A stretch of DNA of 64,000 nucleotides from NCBI RefSeq assembly GCF_014268275.3, contig NZ_CP077084.1, positions 3,348,001 through 3,412,000 on the forward strand, written 5' to 3'. Position 1 is the first letter of the stretch. Each line of letters opens with the position of its first letter. A program made the position numbers and the translations under genes. Under the pieces are notes generated by a model. It ran no database searches. It was given only the letters and a program-made list of their open reading frames with translations, and had not been told where the DNA came from. Origin of the DNA: Pseudomonas tritici (GTDB taxonomy: Bacteria > Pseudomonadota > Gammaproteobacteria > Pseudomonadales > Pseudomonadaceae). Below are positions 1 to 9,391 of this stretch, one piece after another.

Positions 1-16
1 ACGCACGGCACTCTGG

Positions 17-223
17 ATGAAAAAGAACAAGGTTGAATTGCGCAAGTGGGTTCTGGCAATGATCATGATCGAACCCAACTCGGCAAAACGTCTTGGCTTT
101 AAAGCATTTGCGGTCGTTTTTGCCAAGTTCTGGGGCCACCCTCTGCTTCTTGCTGCTACACGTGATGAGGCAATGAAGATGGCAAGAGAACTGCTTGCAA
201 AGGCTGGACACCCATCTCACTGA
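17..223 (+). CDS. Small hypothetical protein (68 aa)
   Basis: Short open frame with a basic N-terminus and a predicted helical C-terminus ending in an ARELLAKAG-like stretch. I do not recognise a family. No clear Shine-Dalgarno precedes the ATG, and the frame lies at the window edge, so it could be the tail of a feature that starts to the left. It is about 260 bp upstream of antA and probably not part of that operon. Confidence 0.3.
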   Translation: MKKNKVELRKWVLAMIMIEPNSAKRLGFKAFAVVFAKFWGHPLLLAATRDEAMKMARELLAKAGHPSH

Positions 224-485
224 TGGCCCACTCTGCCATCTGATGGCCCCTGAAACTCTGCCGCCGCGCACTGTCGCGGCGAGCACCTAATCTAACCTTC
301 GCTCGATCTTCGGCTTCCAAGGGTTTTACACACTCATGGCCACTTCGAGATGTTCTTAAGCAGCCATTTCGAGTGGCTGCCGGCAGCGCGACGCAATGGA
401 TAGACTCCGCGCACGGAGCGGATATTGCGACGGGCCCGACTGGCGTTTAATCCTCTGAACCGTCATCAGCTCAGAGGTCCTCGTA

Positions 486-1886
486 ATGACCCAGAAAACC
501 ACCGCGCAATGGCAGCACTTTGTCGAAGGCTGCCTGGATTTTCGCCCTGCCGAAGGCGTCTATCGCATCGACCGTGCGATGTTCACCGAACCCGACCTGT
601 TCGATCTGGAAATGGAGCTCATTTTCGAAAAGAACTGGATCTACGCCTGCCACGAAAGCGAAATCGCAAACAATCACGACTTCATGACCATGCGCGCCGG
701 ACGCCAGCCGATGATCATAACTCGCGACGGTGAAGGCAAACTCAATGCCCTGATCAATGCGTGTCAGCATCGTGGCACGACCTTGACCCGAGTAGGCAAA
801 GGTAACCAGTCGACGTTCACCTGCCCGTTCCACGCATGGTGCTACAAAAGTGACGGTCGCCTGGTCAAGGTCAAAGCGCCAGGTGAATATTCCGAAGGTT
901 TCGACAAGGCCACCCGCGGCCTGAAGAAGGCCCGGATCGAGAGCTACAAGGGCTTTGTCTACGTCAGTCTCGATGTCTACGGCACCGACAGCCTTGAGGA
1001 TTATCTGGGCGACGCCAAGGTGTTCTTCGACATGATGGTCGCGCAGTCGCCCACCGGTGAGTTGGAAGTGCTGCCAGGCAAGTCGGCCTACACCTACGAC
1101 GGCAACTGGAAGCTGCAGAATGAAAACGGCCTGGACGGTTATCACGTCAGCACCGTGCACTACAACTACGTGGCCACCGTGCAGCATCGCCAGCAAGTGA
1201 ACGCCGAAAAAGGCGTGGCCAGCGGCGACACGCTGGACTACAGCAAGCTCGGCGCTGGCGACAAGGAGACCGACGACGGCTGGTTCTCTTTCCACAACGG
1301 TCACAGCCTGCTGTTCAGCGATATGCCCAACCCGGCAGTGCGCCCCGGCTACGCGACAATCATGCCGCGTCTGCTGTCCGAATATGGCCAGGGCAAGGCC
1401 GAGTGGATGATGCACCGCCTGCGTAACCTCAACATCTACCCGAGCATGTTTTTTCTCGATCAGATCAGCTCGCAGCTTCGCATCATCCGCCCGATTGCCT
1501 GGAACAAGACCGAGATCAACAGCTTCTGCCTGGGCGTGAAAGGCGAGTCCGACGCCGACCGGGAAAACCGTATTCGGCAGTTCGAAGATTTCTTCAACGT
1601 CTCAGGCCTTGGCACTCCGGACGATCTGGTGGAGTTTCGCGAGGCCCAGCGCGGCTTCCAGGCACGCCTGGAGCGCTGGAGCGATATCTCCCGTGGTGAA
1701 GGCAAATGGGTTGAGGGGGCGACACCTAACAGCGAAACCATCGGCATTTCGCCGGTGCTGACCGGTACCGAGTTCACCCACGAGGGGCTCTACGTCAATC
1801 AGCACGGCAACTGGCAGCGTTTCCTGCTTGAGGGCCTGGCCCGTAAGGCTGAGCAAGAACAATCCCTCAAGCTTCAGGAGGTGTGA
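486..1886 (+). CDS. antA: Anthranilate 1,2-dioxygenase, large (alpha) subunit
   Basis: Oxygenase alpha subunit, 466 aa, that with AntB and AntC converts anthranilate to catechol with release of CO2 and ammonia. A Rieske centre is visible at Cys93-x-His95 and Cys113-x2-His116. The mononuclear iron site follows in the motif around Asp217, His220 and His225. The N-terminal half resembles AntA of Pseudomonas as I remember it (EGCLDFRPA near the start, IFEKNWIYACHESEI) rather than BenA, whose N-terminus differs. It heads a three-gene operon with antB and antC. Assigning anthranilate over benzoate is inference from this resemblance and from the AntR-like regulator nearby. Confidence 0.93.
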   Translation: MTQKTTAQWQHFVEGCLDFRPAEGVYRIDRAMFTEPDLFDLEMELIFEKNWIYACHESEIANNHDFMTMRAGRQPMIITRDGEGKLNALINACQHRGTTLTRVGKGNQSTFTCPFHAWCYKSDGRLVKVKAPGEYSEGFDKATRGLKKARIESYKGFVYVSLDVYGTDSLEDYLGDAKVFFDMMVAQSPTGELEVLPGKSAYTYDGNWKLQNENGLDGYHVSTVHYNYVATVQHRQQVNAEKGVASGDTLDYSKLGAGDKETDDGWFSFHNGHSLLFSDMPNPAVRPGYATIMPRLLSEYGQGKAEWMMHRLRNLNIYPSMFFLDQISSQLRIIRPIAWNKTEINSFCLGVKGESDADRENRIRQFEDFFNVSGLGTPDDLVEFREAQRGFQARLERWSDISRGEGKWVEGATPNSETIGISPVLTGTEFTHEGLYVNQHGNWQRFLLEGLARKAEQEQSLKLQEV

Positions 1887-1888
1887 AC

Positions 1889-2380
1889 ATGAATGCCGAA
1901 CTGCAATATCGCGTCGAACAGTTCTTCTACCAACTGAGTGCGCATTGCGACAACAAGGATTGGGACGCCTACTTGGCAATGTTCAGTGATGACAGCGAGT
2001 TTCACTTGCCGCAGTGGGACTCCGAGCACGTGTACACCACCGATCCAAAAAAAGGCATGTCGCTTATTTACTACCCCAATCGCGGTGGGCTGGAAGATCG
2101 CGTTTTTCGTCTGCGGACCGGCAAGGCCGCCTCGGCCACGCCACTGCCGCGTACCCTGCACCTGATCAGCAACGTCAGGCTGCAAGCGCTGCCTGATGGT
2201 GAGCTGCAAGCCACAGTGAACTGGCACACGCTTTACCATCGCTTGCAGATCAGCGAGCAGTTCTTTGGGTATGCGACCTACACGCTAAGACCGGCCGCAG
2301 ATAGCTGGAAGATCAGCCGCAAGCATGCAGTGCTGCTCAACGACACCATCAATTCCGTACTTGATTTCTACCACCTGTAA
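1889..2380 (+). CDS. antB: Anthranilate 1,2-dioxygenase, small (beta) subunit
   Basis: Ring-hydroxylating dioxygenase beta subunit, 163 aa from the chosen ATG. The beta subunit has a cystatin-like fold, supports the alpha subunit and has no cofactor of its own. A GTG two codons upstream is in frame, but the AGGAGGTG ribosome binding site directly before the gap favours the ATG at 1889. The stop of antA is two bases away, which points to translational coupling. The motif TTDPKKGMSLIYY and the paired EDRVFRLRTGKA are typical of BenB/AntB proteins. Confidence 0.92.
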   Translation: MNAELQYRVEQFFYQLSAHCDNKDWDAYLAMFSDDSEFHLPQWDSEHVYTTDPKKGMSLIYYPNRGGLEDRVFRLRTGKAASATPLPRTLHLISNVRLQALPDGELQATVNWHTLYHRLQISEQFFGYATYTLRPAADSWKISRKHAVLLNDTINSVLDFYHL

Positions 2381-2398
2381 ACCCGTGGATGCCTAACC

Positions 2399-3418
2399 AT
2401 GACGTACAAAGCCGCCCTTAGTTTCGCCGACGGCAAGACCCTGTTCTGCACGGTTCAGAAGAACGAACTGCTGCTGGACGCTGCGTTGCGCAGCGGTATT
2501 ACGATCCCGCTGGACTGCCGCGAAGGCGTGTGCGCCACCTGTCAGGGGCGTTGCGATTCCGGGCAATACAGTCAGGACTATGTCGATGACGAGGCGCTGT
2601 CAGCCGACGATCTAATGGAACGCAAAGTCCTGGCCTGTCAGACGCGCCTACTGTCGGATGCGGCGTTCTATTTCGACTACGACTCAAGCCTGTGCAGCAA
2701 GGCCGGCCCCAGCACACACTCGGCTCGCGTCAGCCGCGTTGAGCGGCCGTCGGACAGCACCGCCATCGTGCACCTCACGCTCGAAGGCGAGGCTGGAATC
2801 GAATACCTGCCGGGGCAGTACGCGCGGTTGCAGGTGCCTGGCACCGAGCAGCGCCGCTCGTATTCGTTCGCCAGCGTACCGGGGACTGAGGCGCTGCAGT
2901 TTCTCGTGCGGCTTTTGCCCCAGGGAGTCATGACCGATTACGTGCGTGATCGCTGCCAGGTCGGCGACGTGATCGCTTTTGAGGCGCCGCTGGGTACGTT
3001 CTATCTGCGCCACATCGACCGGCCTCTGGTGATGGTGGCGGGTGGCACCGGGCTGTCGGCGTTCCTGGGGATGCTCGACGAGATCGCCGAGCGCGGTGGC
3101 TGCGGCCATCCGGTGCATCTGTATTACGGGGTGCGCAATGCGGCAGACCTGTGTGAGCTGAAGCGGATCGAAAGCTACGCGCACCGTATTCCCGGCTTCA
3201 GGTTCGTGCCGGTGGTCAGTGAGCCGGACACGCAGTGGTCGGGTAAGAGCGGCTTCATCGCCGAGCACCTGAAACCGTTGCAGTCGGCCGATCAGCCGTT
3301 CGACCTCTACTTGTGCGGGCCGCCGCCGATGGTAGAGTCGATCAAGACCTGGTTGCAAGACCAGCGCGAAGGTCTGGCGCGGCTGTATTTTGAAAAATTC
3401 ACCGAGAGCAATGCTTGA
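2399..3418 (+). CDS. antC: Anthranilate 1,2-dioxygenase, reductase component
   Basis: Electron-transfer component, 339 aa, passing electrons from NADH through FAD and a 2Fe-2S cluster to AntA. The N-terminal plant-type ferredoxin domain has Cys40, Cys45, Cys48 and Cys80. The FAD-binding RRSYSFAS motif is at 152-159. A nicotinamide-binding segment with AGGTGLSAF follows near residue 215, and the C-terminal CGPPPMVES motif is present. This domain order (ferredoxin, FAD, NAD) is that of BenC/AntC/XylZ. It lies 18 bp after antB and closes the operon. Confidence 0.93.
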   Translation: MTYKAALSFADGKTLFCTVQKNELLLDAALRSGITIPLDCREGVCATCQGRCDSGQYSQDYVDDEALSADDLMERKVLACQTRLLSDAAFYFDYDSSLCSKAGPSTHSARVSRVERPSDSTAIVHLTLEGEAGIEYLPGQYARLQVPGTEQRRSYSFASVPGTEALQFLVRLLPQGVMTDYVRDRCQVGDVIAFEAPLGTFYLRHIDRPLVMVAGGTGLSAFLGMLDEIAERGGCGHPVHLYYGVRNAADLCELKRIESYAHRIPGFRFVPVVSEPDTQWSGKSGFIAEHLKPLQSADQPFDLYLCGPPPMVESIKTWLQDQREGLARLYFEKFTESNA

Positions 3419-3599
3419 ATCGGAAAGGCTATTGCGTCGCCATATCCAATTGCAACCGTGAGCTGAAAAGGATCAAAGCGCCGTGACGGCGCCGGCAGTT
3501 TCAAGGGTTACCTGGCGTTGCCTTCTGGCGGCAATGGCTACGGCTTCACCTTTCGGCGCTTCTTGCGAGAAAGTTGAAACCTGCTGACGCTGCCGTTTT

Positions 3600-4610
3600 T
3601 TATGACTGTAGACCTCCAGATGCGCGCTGGCGACGTGGCGCATGGCGCGCCAAAGTCCCCGAAGGGTATTCGCCGAACGCCTGATGGTAATCGCTGGAAA
3701 ATCTGCCCAGGTGGTTGAAGCCCCAGCTCATGGCCACCTCGGTGACGTTGCAGCAGGCGCGGTCCTCCAGCAACGTGCGCCGTGCCGCTTCAAGGCGCAC
3801 GTGCTTGAGCATCTGCATAGGGGTGCATTGGTAGTGCTGACGAAAACCATCGAACAGCCTGGCGCGGCTGACATCCACGGCGTAAGCGATTTCTTCCGGG
3901 CGCAGATCCTCGCGCGCGTGGGTCTCGATGAATTCGCGTGCGCGCTTCAGGTAGTGGGGGATTCGGCCCTGGCTGACGTTGCGCAGGTCCTTCGAGTAGT
4001 TGCTCGGCTGGCTCAGCAGCAACGTCTTGATCAAGGTCGTCTCCAGGTCTCGAGCGACGCCCGGGAGGCGATAGAGCGCGTCACCAACGGCCAGCTCGCG
4101 CAGGTGAAAGTCTACTAGCCGCCACCACCCCGCGCTCGTGCCGTTAAGGGCATCCATGAGCGGCTCGAAACGTATGGGTGCGTCCAATGGACGCTGCAGC
4201 ATGTGCTCGGCGACGCTGTTCATGGCGGCAACGGTGATCGCGATTTGAACCTTGCGGCAGTTCCCGGAAATGCTCAACTGCTGACTGTCTTGAGGGGAGA
4301 TGATCAACGCTTGCGAGCTATCCGATAACAGCGCGCGGCCCGCAGTGAGTAGCTCTTGGCTGCCAGTTAGCGGCAAGCTGAGGCTATAGCTGCTGAGGTG
4401 CTGATGCGGTTCGACACCAACGGTAACATCGGTCCCATATTCGATTTTCCCCAGCGTGGTCGCCAGTGCGCCCAGACGGTGCCCACTGTGGGCAAAGGCG
4501 ACCTTGCCCGGGCTTGCTGCCCGCAGTGAGTGAGGTCCGCAGATAGCGCACATCCAGTGCTGCGCAGCGGTTATGGGCTGCCCGGAGGTATATATGTGGT
4601 CCAAGTGCAT
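3600..4610 (-). CDS. antR: AraC-family transcriptional activator, AntR-like
   Basis: AraC/XylS regulator of 336 aa. The N-terminal two thirds is a ligand-sensing domain, and the last about 100 residues hold two helix-turn-helix units (EEIAYAVDVSRARLF and the NVTEVAMSWGFNHLGRFSSDY segment, with the usual F-x-x-x-F-G-x-x-P tail). A GGGAG ribosome binding site precedes the ATG. It converges on antC, and adjacency to antABC suggests that it senses anthranilate and activates antA, as AntR does in other pseudomonads. That role is inferred; the ligand cannot be read from the sequence. Confidence 0.75.
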   Translation of the reverse strand: MHLDHIYTSGQPITAAQHWMCAICGPHSLRAASPGKVAFAHSGHRLGALATTLGKIEYGTDVTVGVEPHQHLSSYSLSLPLTGSQELLTAGRALLSDSSQALIISPQDSQQLSISGNCRKVQIAITVAAMNSVAEHMLQRPLDAPIRFEPLMDALNGTSAGWWRLVDFHLRELAVGDALYRLPGVARDLETTLIKTLLLSQPSNYSKDLRNVSQGRIPHYLKRAREFIETHAREDLRPEEIAYAVDVSRARLFDGFRQHYQCTPMQMLKHVRLEAARRTLLEDRACCNVTEVAMSWGFNHLGRFSSDYHQAFGEYPSGTLARHAPRRQRASGGLQS

Positions 4611-4804
4611 GGCGATCTCCCGTCGTTTGTGCAGTCAGGATCTATCGTTAGGCAGCAAATTTTGTGCCGAACTCGCTACGGGCGCCCGAGGGGTCGCCTT
4701 GAGTGGTTCTGTCCTCCAGTTTCAGCACAGTGGCACTGGCTGTCGACCCGACTTGATCCGGTTGAAGATCAAGCGGTCAAATCCTCTGTGATGAGGTGCT
4801 AGCG

Positions 4805-6382
4805 TCACTCGGCAAGCTTGTCGAACGCCTTGTCAAGCGCGGTGCTCGCATCGGCCAGCCGTTGGCGGCGTTCATTTAGCCACGTCTGATCACTTTCCAG
4901 CGATTGTCGCGCTTCGGCGAGCATGCGCTTGACCTCGTTCGGCTGCGGGCCGCCGGTCCCTACGCGCGTTCGCACCATGGATTCCGGGGAGAGGGTGGTA
5001 CGGAAGGCTTTCTCATCCAGTGGCAACTGGCGTGTTTTCCATTGGTACTTTTCTGCGGCCTGCGTGAACAGACGCTGCGCAGCAGAGTAGGGGAAGTTGG
5101 CTGGCTTGAAGTTGTTCTGTCGCGCCTCGCCCACAATCAGAGAGGCGAAGCTGTGGCCGATCCGGAAGGGGATTTTGTAATCGCGCTCCAGGGTATCGGC
5201 AAGCTCCATAGAGGTCGTCCAATCGTCACTGAGTTCTTCGGCAGCGCGCTGTGGGTCGATCACCAGGGCACGAAGCACTTGGTCCATCCGCGTGAACATG
5301 TCCTGCGCCGCGCCGAATACATCGTTGGTCTCGGAAGCGAACTTATAGTCGGTCATGCCAGTGGTGACATTATGAGCCCGCAGTGTAATGCCCTGAGAGC
5401 GACTCACCGTATCCGATGCCGATTCGCGAGTGCGCATAAGCAGGCCTGGATTACGCTTTTGCGGCATGGCGCTGCTGGTGTAAGTTGACCCTTCGTCGAG
5501 CAGGATCCAGGGCCGGGTTTGATGATACTGCGTATGGATATCACCGATCAGTGCACCCATGCGGATTGCCGAAGAGGCCGCGATGTTAGCCGCTTCAATG
5601 GGGATGTCGTAGGTGGACACTTGGCTGGCGTCGAGGGAGTTCTCCCGCACGCCGTCGAAGCCCAATAGTTCGGCCAGCCGCTCGCGATTAAGCGGCCAGG
5701 CCGAGTTGGCGAGCACGGCAGTGCCCATGGGGCTGAGGTTAAGACGTGCGTAGAGCTCGTGCAGGCGCTGTGCGTCGCGCTCCAGCGAGGCTTCGTAGGC
5801 AAGCAGGTAGTGAGCCAGGCTGATGGGCATCGCCTGCACGCCGTTGGTATAAGCCGGAATCCAGGTTTCGGTGTGCTTGGCAGCGATATCGATCAGGCGC
5901 GTGCGGATCAGGTTCACGCCGTCACCATACTGCAGGGTTTGGGCGCGTAGTTCCGCCAGCCGGTAAGTCGCGTAAATATCCTGGCGGCTTCGGCCGGAGT
6001 GAATGATCGAAGCATCCGGCCCGATGTCCTCGATCATAATATGCTCGATATCCAGCACGTCAGTCGGGCGCAGGCCATCTGGCTTCTGGCCCTGCTCGAT
6101 GACGTGCTTTACGCCAGTGGCAATCTTGCGCGCCATCTCAGCGGTCACGATGCCCTCTTCGCTGAGCATCACGATCGATGCTTTGTTGATGCGGTTGACG
6201 CCGTCAAACTCATCCTCCGATTGCGCGGACCTACCTGGCGTAGCGACCAGCGCAGTGGTGGTTTTGGGTTTCTCTACGCAGCCGGTCTTGCAGGCCTGCT
6301 CGGTGTTATTGGACGCAGTTGCAGCCTGGTTGATGCCTACGCAGCAACTGAGGGTGACTAAGAGTCTGACGAATGTGTGCAT
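4805..6382 (-). CDS. Exported argininosuccinate-lyase/fumarase-superfamily protein
   Basis: A 525-aa member of the argininosuccinate lyase/fumarase/aspartase superfamily. The superfamily signature SSAMPQKRNP sits at 303-312, and an ASL-like SGRSRQDIYAT motif is at 129-139. I start it at the ATG encoding MHTFVRLLVT, because this gives a hydrophobic signal peptide of about 20 residues and because the longer frame runs into the upstream porin gene. A lyase with a signal peptide is unusual, since the known enzymes are cytoplasmic. The ASL THLQ segment reads TNGVQ here (near 179-183), so the usual His is absent. It follows the porin gene by 17 bp and is probably cotranscribed with it. Substrate unknown; ASL activity is doubtful. 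Confidence 0.72.
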   Translation of the reverse strand: MHTFVRLLVTLSCCVGINQAATASNNTEQACKTGCVEKPKTTTALVATPGRSAQSEDEFDGVNRINKASIVMLSEEGIVTAEMARKIATGVKHVIEQGQKPDGLRPTDVLDIEHIMIEDIGPDASIIHSGRSRQDIYATYRLAELRAQTLQYGDGVNLIRTRLIDIAAKHTETWIPAYTNGVQAMPISLAHYLLAYEASLERDAQRLHELYARLNLSPMGTAVLANSAWPLNRERLAELLGFDGVRENSLDASQVSTYDIPIEAANIAASSAIRMGALIGDIHTQYHQTRPWILLDEGSTYTSSAMPQKRNPGLLMRTRESASDTVSRSQGITLRAHNVTTGMTDYKFASETNDVFGAAQDMFTRMDQVLRALVIDPQRAAEELSDDWTTSMELADTLERDYKIPFRIGHSFASLIVGEARQNNFKPANFPYSAAQRLFTQAAEKYQWKTRQLPLDEKAFRTTLSPESMVRTRVGTGGPQPNEVKRMLAEARQSLESDQTWLNERRQRLADASTALDKAFDKLAE

Positions 6383-6399
6383 GTGTTTGGGCCTTTTGG

Positions 6400-7635
6400 T
6401 TAGAGCAAAGGTAGGGTGTAGCTGATGATCAGGGCGTTCAGGTCGATATCCGACGCGCGGGCGCTGCGGTAAGTACCGTTGCGCCATTTCACCTGGACAT
6501 TCTTCAGCGGGCCACTTTGGAAGAGGTAGCCAAGATCGCTGTTGCGCTCCCATTCGCTGGCGCTGCGGCCGTTGCCAAGCTGGTAATTGTCGCCGTAGAG
6601 GTAGCGTGTCATAAAGCTCAGCCCCGGAATGCCGATGGCTGCAAAATCGTAGTCATAGCGGATTTGCCATGAGCGCTCATCAGGGTTGGCGAAGTTGGGC
6701 GAGAGCACCACAAAGTTGATCAGGTAAGACGAGGTGCCGTTGATCCGGGGAAAGCCGGTTTCGCCCTGCATCTTCTGTAAGCCAAGGCTCAAGGCGTGCG
6801 TGCCCAGGCTGTAGGTGAAGCGTGCACCTAAGGCGGTGTTGTCGACGTTGCTGCTGCCGTCGCCAGTGGAGCGGGCATAGCGTAGTTCGCTGCGCAGCGA
6901 CTGGTTGGCGGAAATGGGCAGCACATGAGTGGCTTCAAGCATGTGCTGGCGATAGTTGTCCTCAAGGTAGCCGTAGTCATAACTGGTGGTGATTGACTGA
7001 TTCCACCGATAACGCAGCCCCGCGAAGTCAAAACGGTCGGTCTCCCGACCACCGCGAATGCCTTCGCCCGCGACGATCATCAGCTCGTTGCCACTGACGT
7101 TGCGCTGCTTGTTGCGGTTGAGTCGGCCTGCATTAAAGGTGAGACCGTCCAGCTCCTGCGACGTCAGTTGAACGCCTTGAAAGGTTTGCGGCAACAGTCG
7201 CGAGTCGCTAGGGCTGACAATGGGTAGCGACGGGATTAGAGTGCCGGCCTTGAGGGTGGTTTTCGAGAAACGGACTTTTGCTGCGGCACCAAACGAGCCG
7301 TAGCTATCGGGTGCCTTGTCGTCACCGACCGGTAGCAGGCCGGTATTCTGGCGATCCGGGCCAGAGTCGAGCTTCAGGCCGAGGGAGCTGATCGCGTCTA
7401 CCCCGAACCCTAGTGGGCCCTGCGTATAGCCTGATTCGTACTTCAGAATGAAGCCTTGCGCCCACTCGTCACGTTTGGATTGCAGCGCTTTATCCTGGCG
7501 ATAATCGCTGTTGAAGTAAAAATTTCTGAATTCGAGATTGGCTTTACTGTCGCTCAGAAAATCAGCATTACTTACCAAAGGCAAGGCGAGGCCGAACATC
7601 GCAACCGCGAACGGAAGCAGTGCAGTTTTTTGCAT
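6400..7635 (-). CDS. OprD-family outer-membrane porin
   Basis: 411-aa outer-membrane beta-barrel with a signal peptide cleaved near residue 24 (SNA/DF), followed by the OprD-type mature start DSKANLEFRNFYFN and the C-terminal strand ending in LPLL. OprD porins take up basic amino acids, small carboxylates or aromatic acids. With the exported lyase downstream it forms a likely two-gene operon, so the porin may import the lyase substrate or product. The particular substrate cannot be read from the sequence. Confidence 0.88.
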   Translation of the reverse strand: MQKTALLPFAVAMFGLALPLVSNADFLSDSKANLEFRNFYFNSDYRQDKALQSKRDEWAQGFILKYESGYTQGPLGFGVDAISSLGLKLDSGPDRQNTGLLPVGDDKAPDSYGSFGAAAKVRFSKTTLKAGTLIPSLPIVSPSDSRLLPQTFQGVQLTSQELDGLTFNAGRLNRNKQRNVSGNELMIVAGEGIRGGRETDRFDFAGLRYRWNQSITTSYDYGYLEDNYRQHMLEATHVLPISANQSLRSELRYARSTGDGSSNVDNTALGARFTYSLGTHALSLGLQKMQGETGFPRINGTSSYLINFVVLSPNFANPDERSWQIRYDYDFAAIGIPGLSFMTRYLYGDNYQLGNGRSASEWERNSDLGYLFQSGPLKNVQVKWRNGTYRSARASDIDLNALIISYTLPLL

Positions 7636-8170
7636 GGAAGTGTCTTCTATATCTGTTGTTATTATTGTTGGAATGACGAAGAGGAAAGGGGCTCTGAGCG
7701 GGTTTCTGGCTTGACGGGGGCGGAGCTTATAGACCGGATATTGGAAAGTAAAATACCGATAAGGTCTTGATAATGTTCATTTCAGGTATCGGTAGTCCGC
7801 CGCTGCGCATGGCGCAATAGCCCGATCAGGGGATCCCTTGGTATTTAAACAGGGTGGTTCGGGCATGGAGTTTCGTTGGGCTTGTCGGCCCAGCAAGACT
7901 CATTGCTTGAGGTAGTCTTGCTTCGCCAAGCTAGAAGGGCTGGCCTCGCAGTTACACGCCAGCACGCTCACTGGCTATAGACAGAACATCAACCGCTGAC
8001 ATTGCTTCGTCTATCCAGTTAAATGCGTGTTGCGATATCCCTAGTCTAGCGGCTTCAGTATGAAAAAAGCTGAGGCCGAGTTTCATCGGCCTCAAGGCGT
8101 TGCATGAGGCTTGCTGCAGCAGTTGGATTATAAGGCTGGGCAGAAACCTGATGGTTTCAATAAATGGTTT
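7636..8170. other. Intergenic region
   Basis: About 535 bp without a supported gene. It should contain the promoter of the porin-lyase pair at its left end. The only structure I can support is the terminator at its right end, listed separately. Several short frames occur on both strands without a ribosome binding site. Confidence 0.6.
8063..8094 (-). terminator. Rho-independent terminator of the MetA-like channel gene
   Basis: A 9-bp stem (TGAGGCCGA / TCGGCCTCA) with a 6-base loop at 8071-8094, followed on the minus strand by a run of six T. It lies about 75 bp after the stop of the minus-strand channel gene. Confidence 0.85.
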
Positions 8171-9127
8171 TTAGAGTTCTTTTACTATTCTTAAAACAAG
8201 TGCGTCGCCCATGGCTTTGTTACGCCCATACGTGTCGTGCGTGTACGTTAGATTGACAGGAATGCTGTTTAAAAATAAATAGCGCGCTGCAAGGCCCACT
8301 CTGATGTTCTCGTACCGGTTACCATCCAACTGGTCTTTGACGAACTGATCCGCCTGTTCGTCGTCAACTTTATCATCGGTAAACTGGTAGGAGCCGACGA
8401 CAGACGTTGCTACAGAAAACTTTGGAGTAACGTTATAGGCGGTTGCAACTTCCAAGTGAGCCATTTGGCCTGATGTGTAAGAGGCCCCGGTTGGGTTGTA
8501 GTAGGTCACTAACCCGTCACGGTTTTTAAAATTCAGCTCGTACGACGCATGGATCGAAATGTCTCCTCGTCCCTGTGGGTCGAACCAGTTGTAGTAGAAT
8601 TGCGGATTCCAGCTCCAGTGGTTGGTTCCGAGATTGACATCACTGCGTCTGTCATACTCTCCTGTAGGAGCTGTAAACGTAGTGCCAAAACCGACGTTGG
8701 CATTGCCGACTTTCCAGGCTAATCCGAACGGATCGATGGCGAGGTCCGCAAAGCCTGTGTTAGTGGAGCTGTTCGAGCCGTTTTTAACCGTTGTGCTGAC
8801 GATGGTCGGAAATATTTCAAATGCCGTCCAGGTGGATCCCAGAATCCCAGTATTTGGGAGGAATTTTAAGGCGAATACATTGTACTCTGAGTGAAGTTTG
8901 GTGTTGGGCGCTGCGTCTTTACCGTCGGGGCCGTTGATTCGGGTTGAATTATAAACGCCGGTATAGTTTACAAGCCACGTACCGCCAGGTGGAGGAAGGT
9001 AGAAATGGCTCATTCCGTCAAGGCCAAAGGCAGCAGCTCCAGTAGAACCACCGTTTTCAGCAGAATAGCTGAAATTTGAAATACCTATCAAACTTGCAGT
9101 GACCAGAAACTTCGAAACGTTTTTCAT
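8171..9127 (-). CDS. Outer-membrane channel of the MetA-pathway (SphA/phenol meta-degradation) family
   Basis: 318-aa protein with a signal peptide (MKNVSKFLVTASLIGISNFSYSA) and a beta-barrel-like mature part. It contains the pattern GFADLAIDPFGLAWK...GTTFTAPTGEYD typical of the phenol meta-degradation/SphA family (PF13557-like). Members sit in aromatic-degradation operons and are thought to form outer-membrane uptake channels. The gene is divergent from an AraC regulator and a catabolic operon on the other strand, so it may import the substrate of that pathway. Confidence 0.82.
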   Translation of the reverse strand: MKNVSKFLVTASLIGISNFSYSAENGGSTGAAAFGLDGMSHFYLPPPGGTWLVNYTGVYNSTRINGPDGKDAAPNTKLHSEYNVFALKFLPNTGILGSTWTAFEIFPTIVSTTVKNGSNSSTNTGFADLAIDPFGLAWKVGNANVGFGTTFTAPTGEYDRRSDVNLGTNHWSWNPQFYYNWFDPQGRGDISIHASYELNFKNRDGLVTYYNPTGASYTSGQMAHLEVATAYNVTPKFSVATSVVGSYQFTDDKVDDEQADQFVKDQLDGNRYENIRVGLAARYLFLNSIPVNLTYTHDTYGRNKAMGDALVLRIVKEL

Positions 9128-9148
9128 GCTTTTCTCTCTAGGGAGTTT

Positions 9149-9391
9149 TTATTGTTTGGATAGCATTAGCCCCCTATTTTCATCTAGGTTTACGGCGTGG
9201 GCGTATTCCAAGTTTGCTGACAATTTTTGTTTTTCCTCTTTCATAAAACTGCTATTTTTTGTGCGTTGACCTGGGCAGCGCTCGCTCCCTAAAAAACGTT
9301 CACGTTCGCTGTCCTTGCGCATCGTGTCAGCGATAGGGTTGGAAGCTAATCTGGTCATGGCTTGTTCCATAAGGCGTTTCGGATGACTCAT
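9149..9391 (-). CDS. Possible small protein (80 aa) upstream of the channel gene
   Basis: Charged frame of 80 codons ending 21 bp before the channel gene on the same strand. No recognisable domain and no convincing ribosome binding site. It may be only the leader of the channel transcript. Confidence 0.2.
   Translation of the reverse strand: MSHPKRLMEQAMTRLASNPIADTMRKDSERERFLGSERCPGQRTKNSSFMKEEKQKLSANLEYAHAVNLDENRGLMLSKQ

Noticed and set aside
471..1415. Long minus-strand frame across antA
   Set aside because: It mirrors the codon pattern of antA, has no ribosome site, and encodes a composition typical of antisense frames in GC-rich DNA.
486..3418. Reading the first operon as benABC (benzoate dioxygenase)
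   Set aside because: The alpha-subunit N-terminus and several motifs fit AntA better than BenA, no benD follows, and an AraC AntR-like gene adjoins. A broad-specificity enzyme remains possible.
4805..6553. Longer start of the lyase at 6553
   Set aside because: It would overlap 154 bp of the porin gene, and the added sequence is not like the family and hides the signal peptide.
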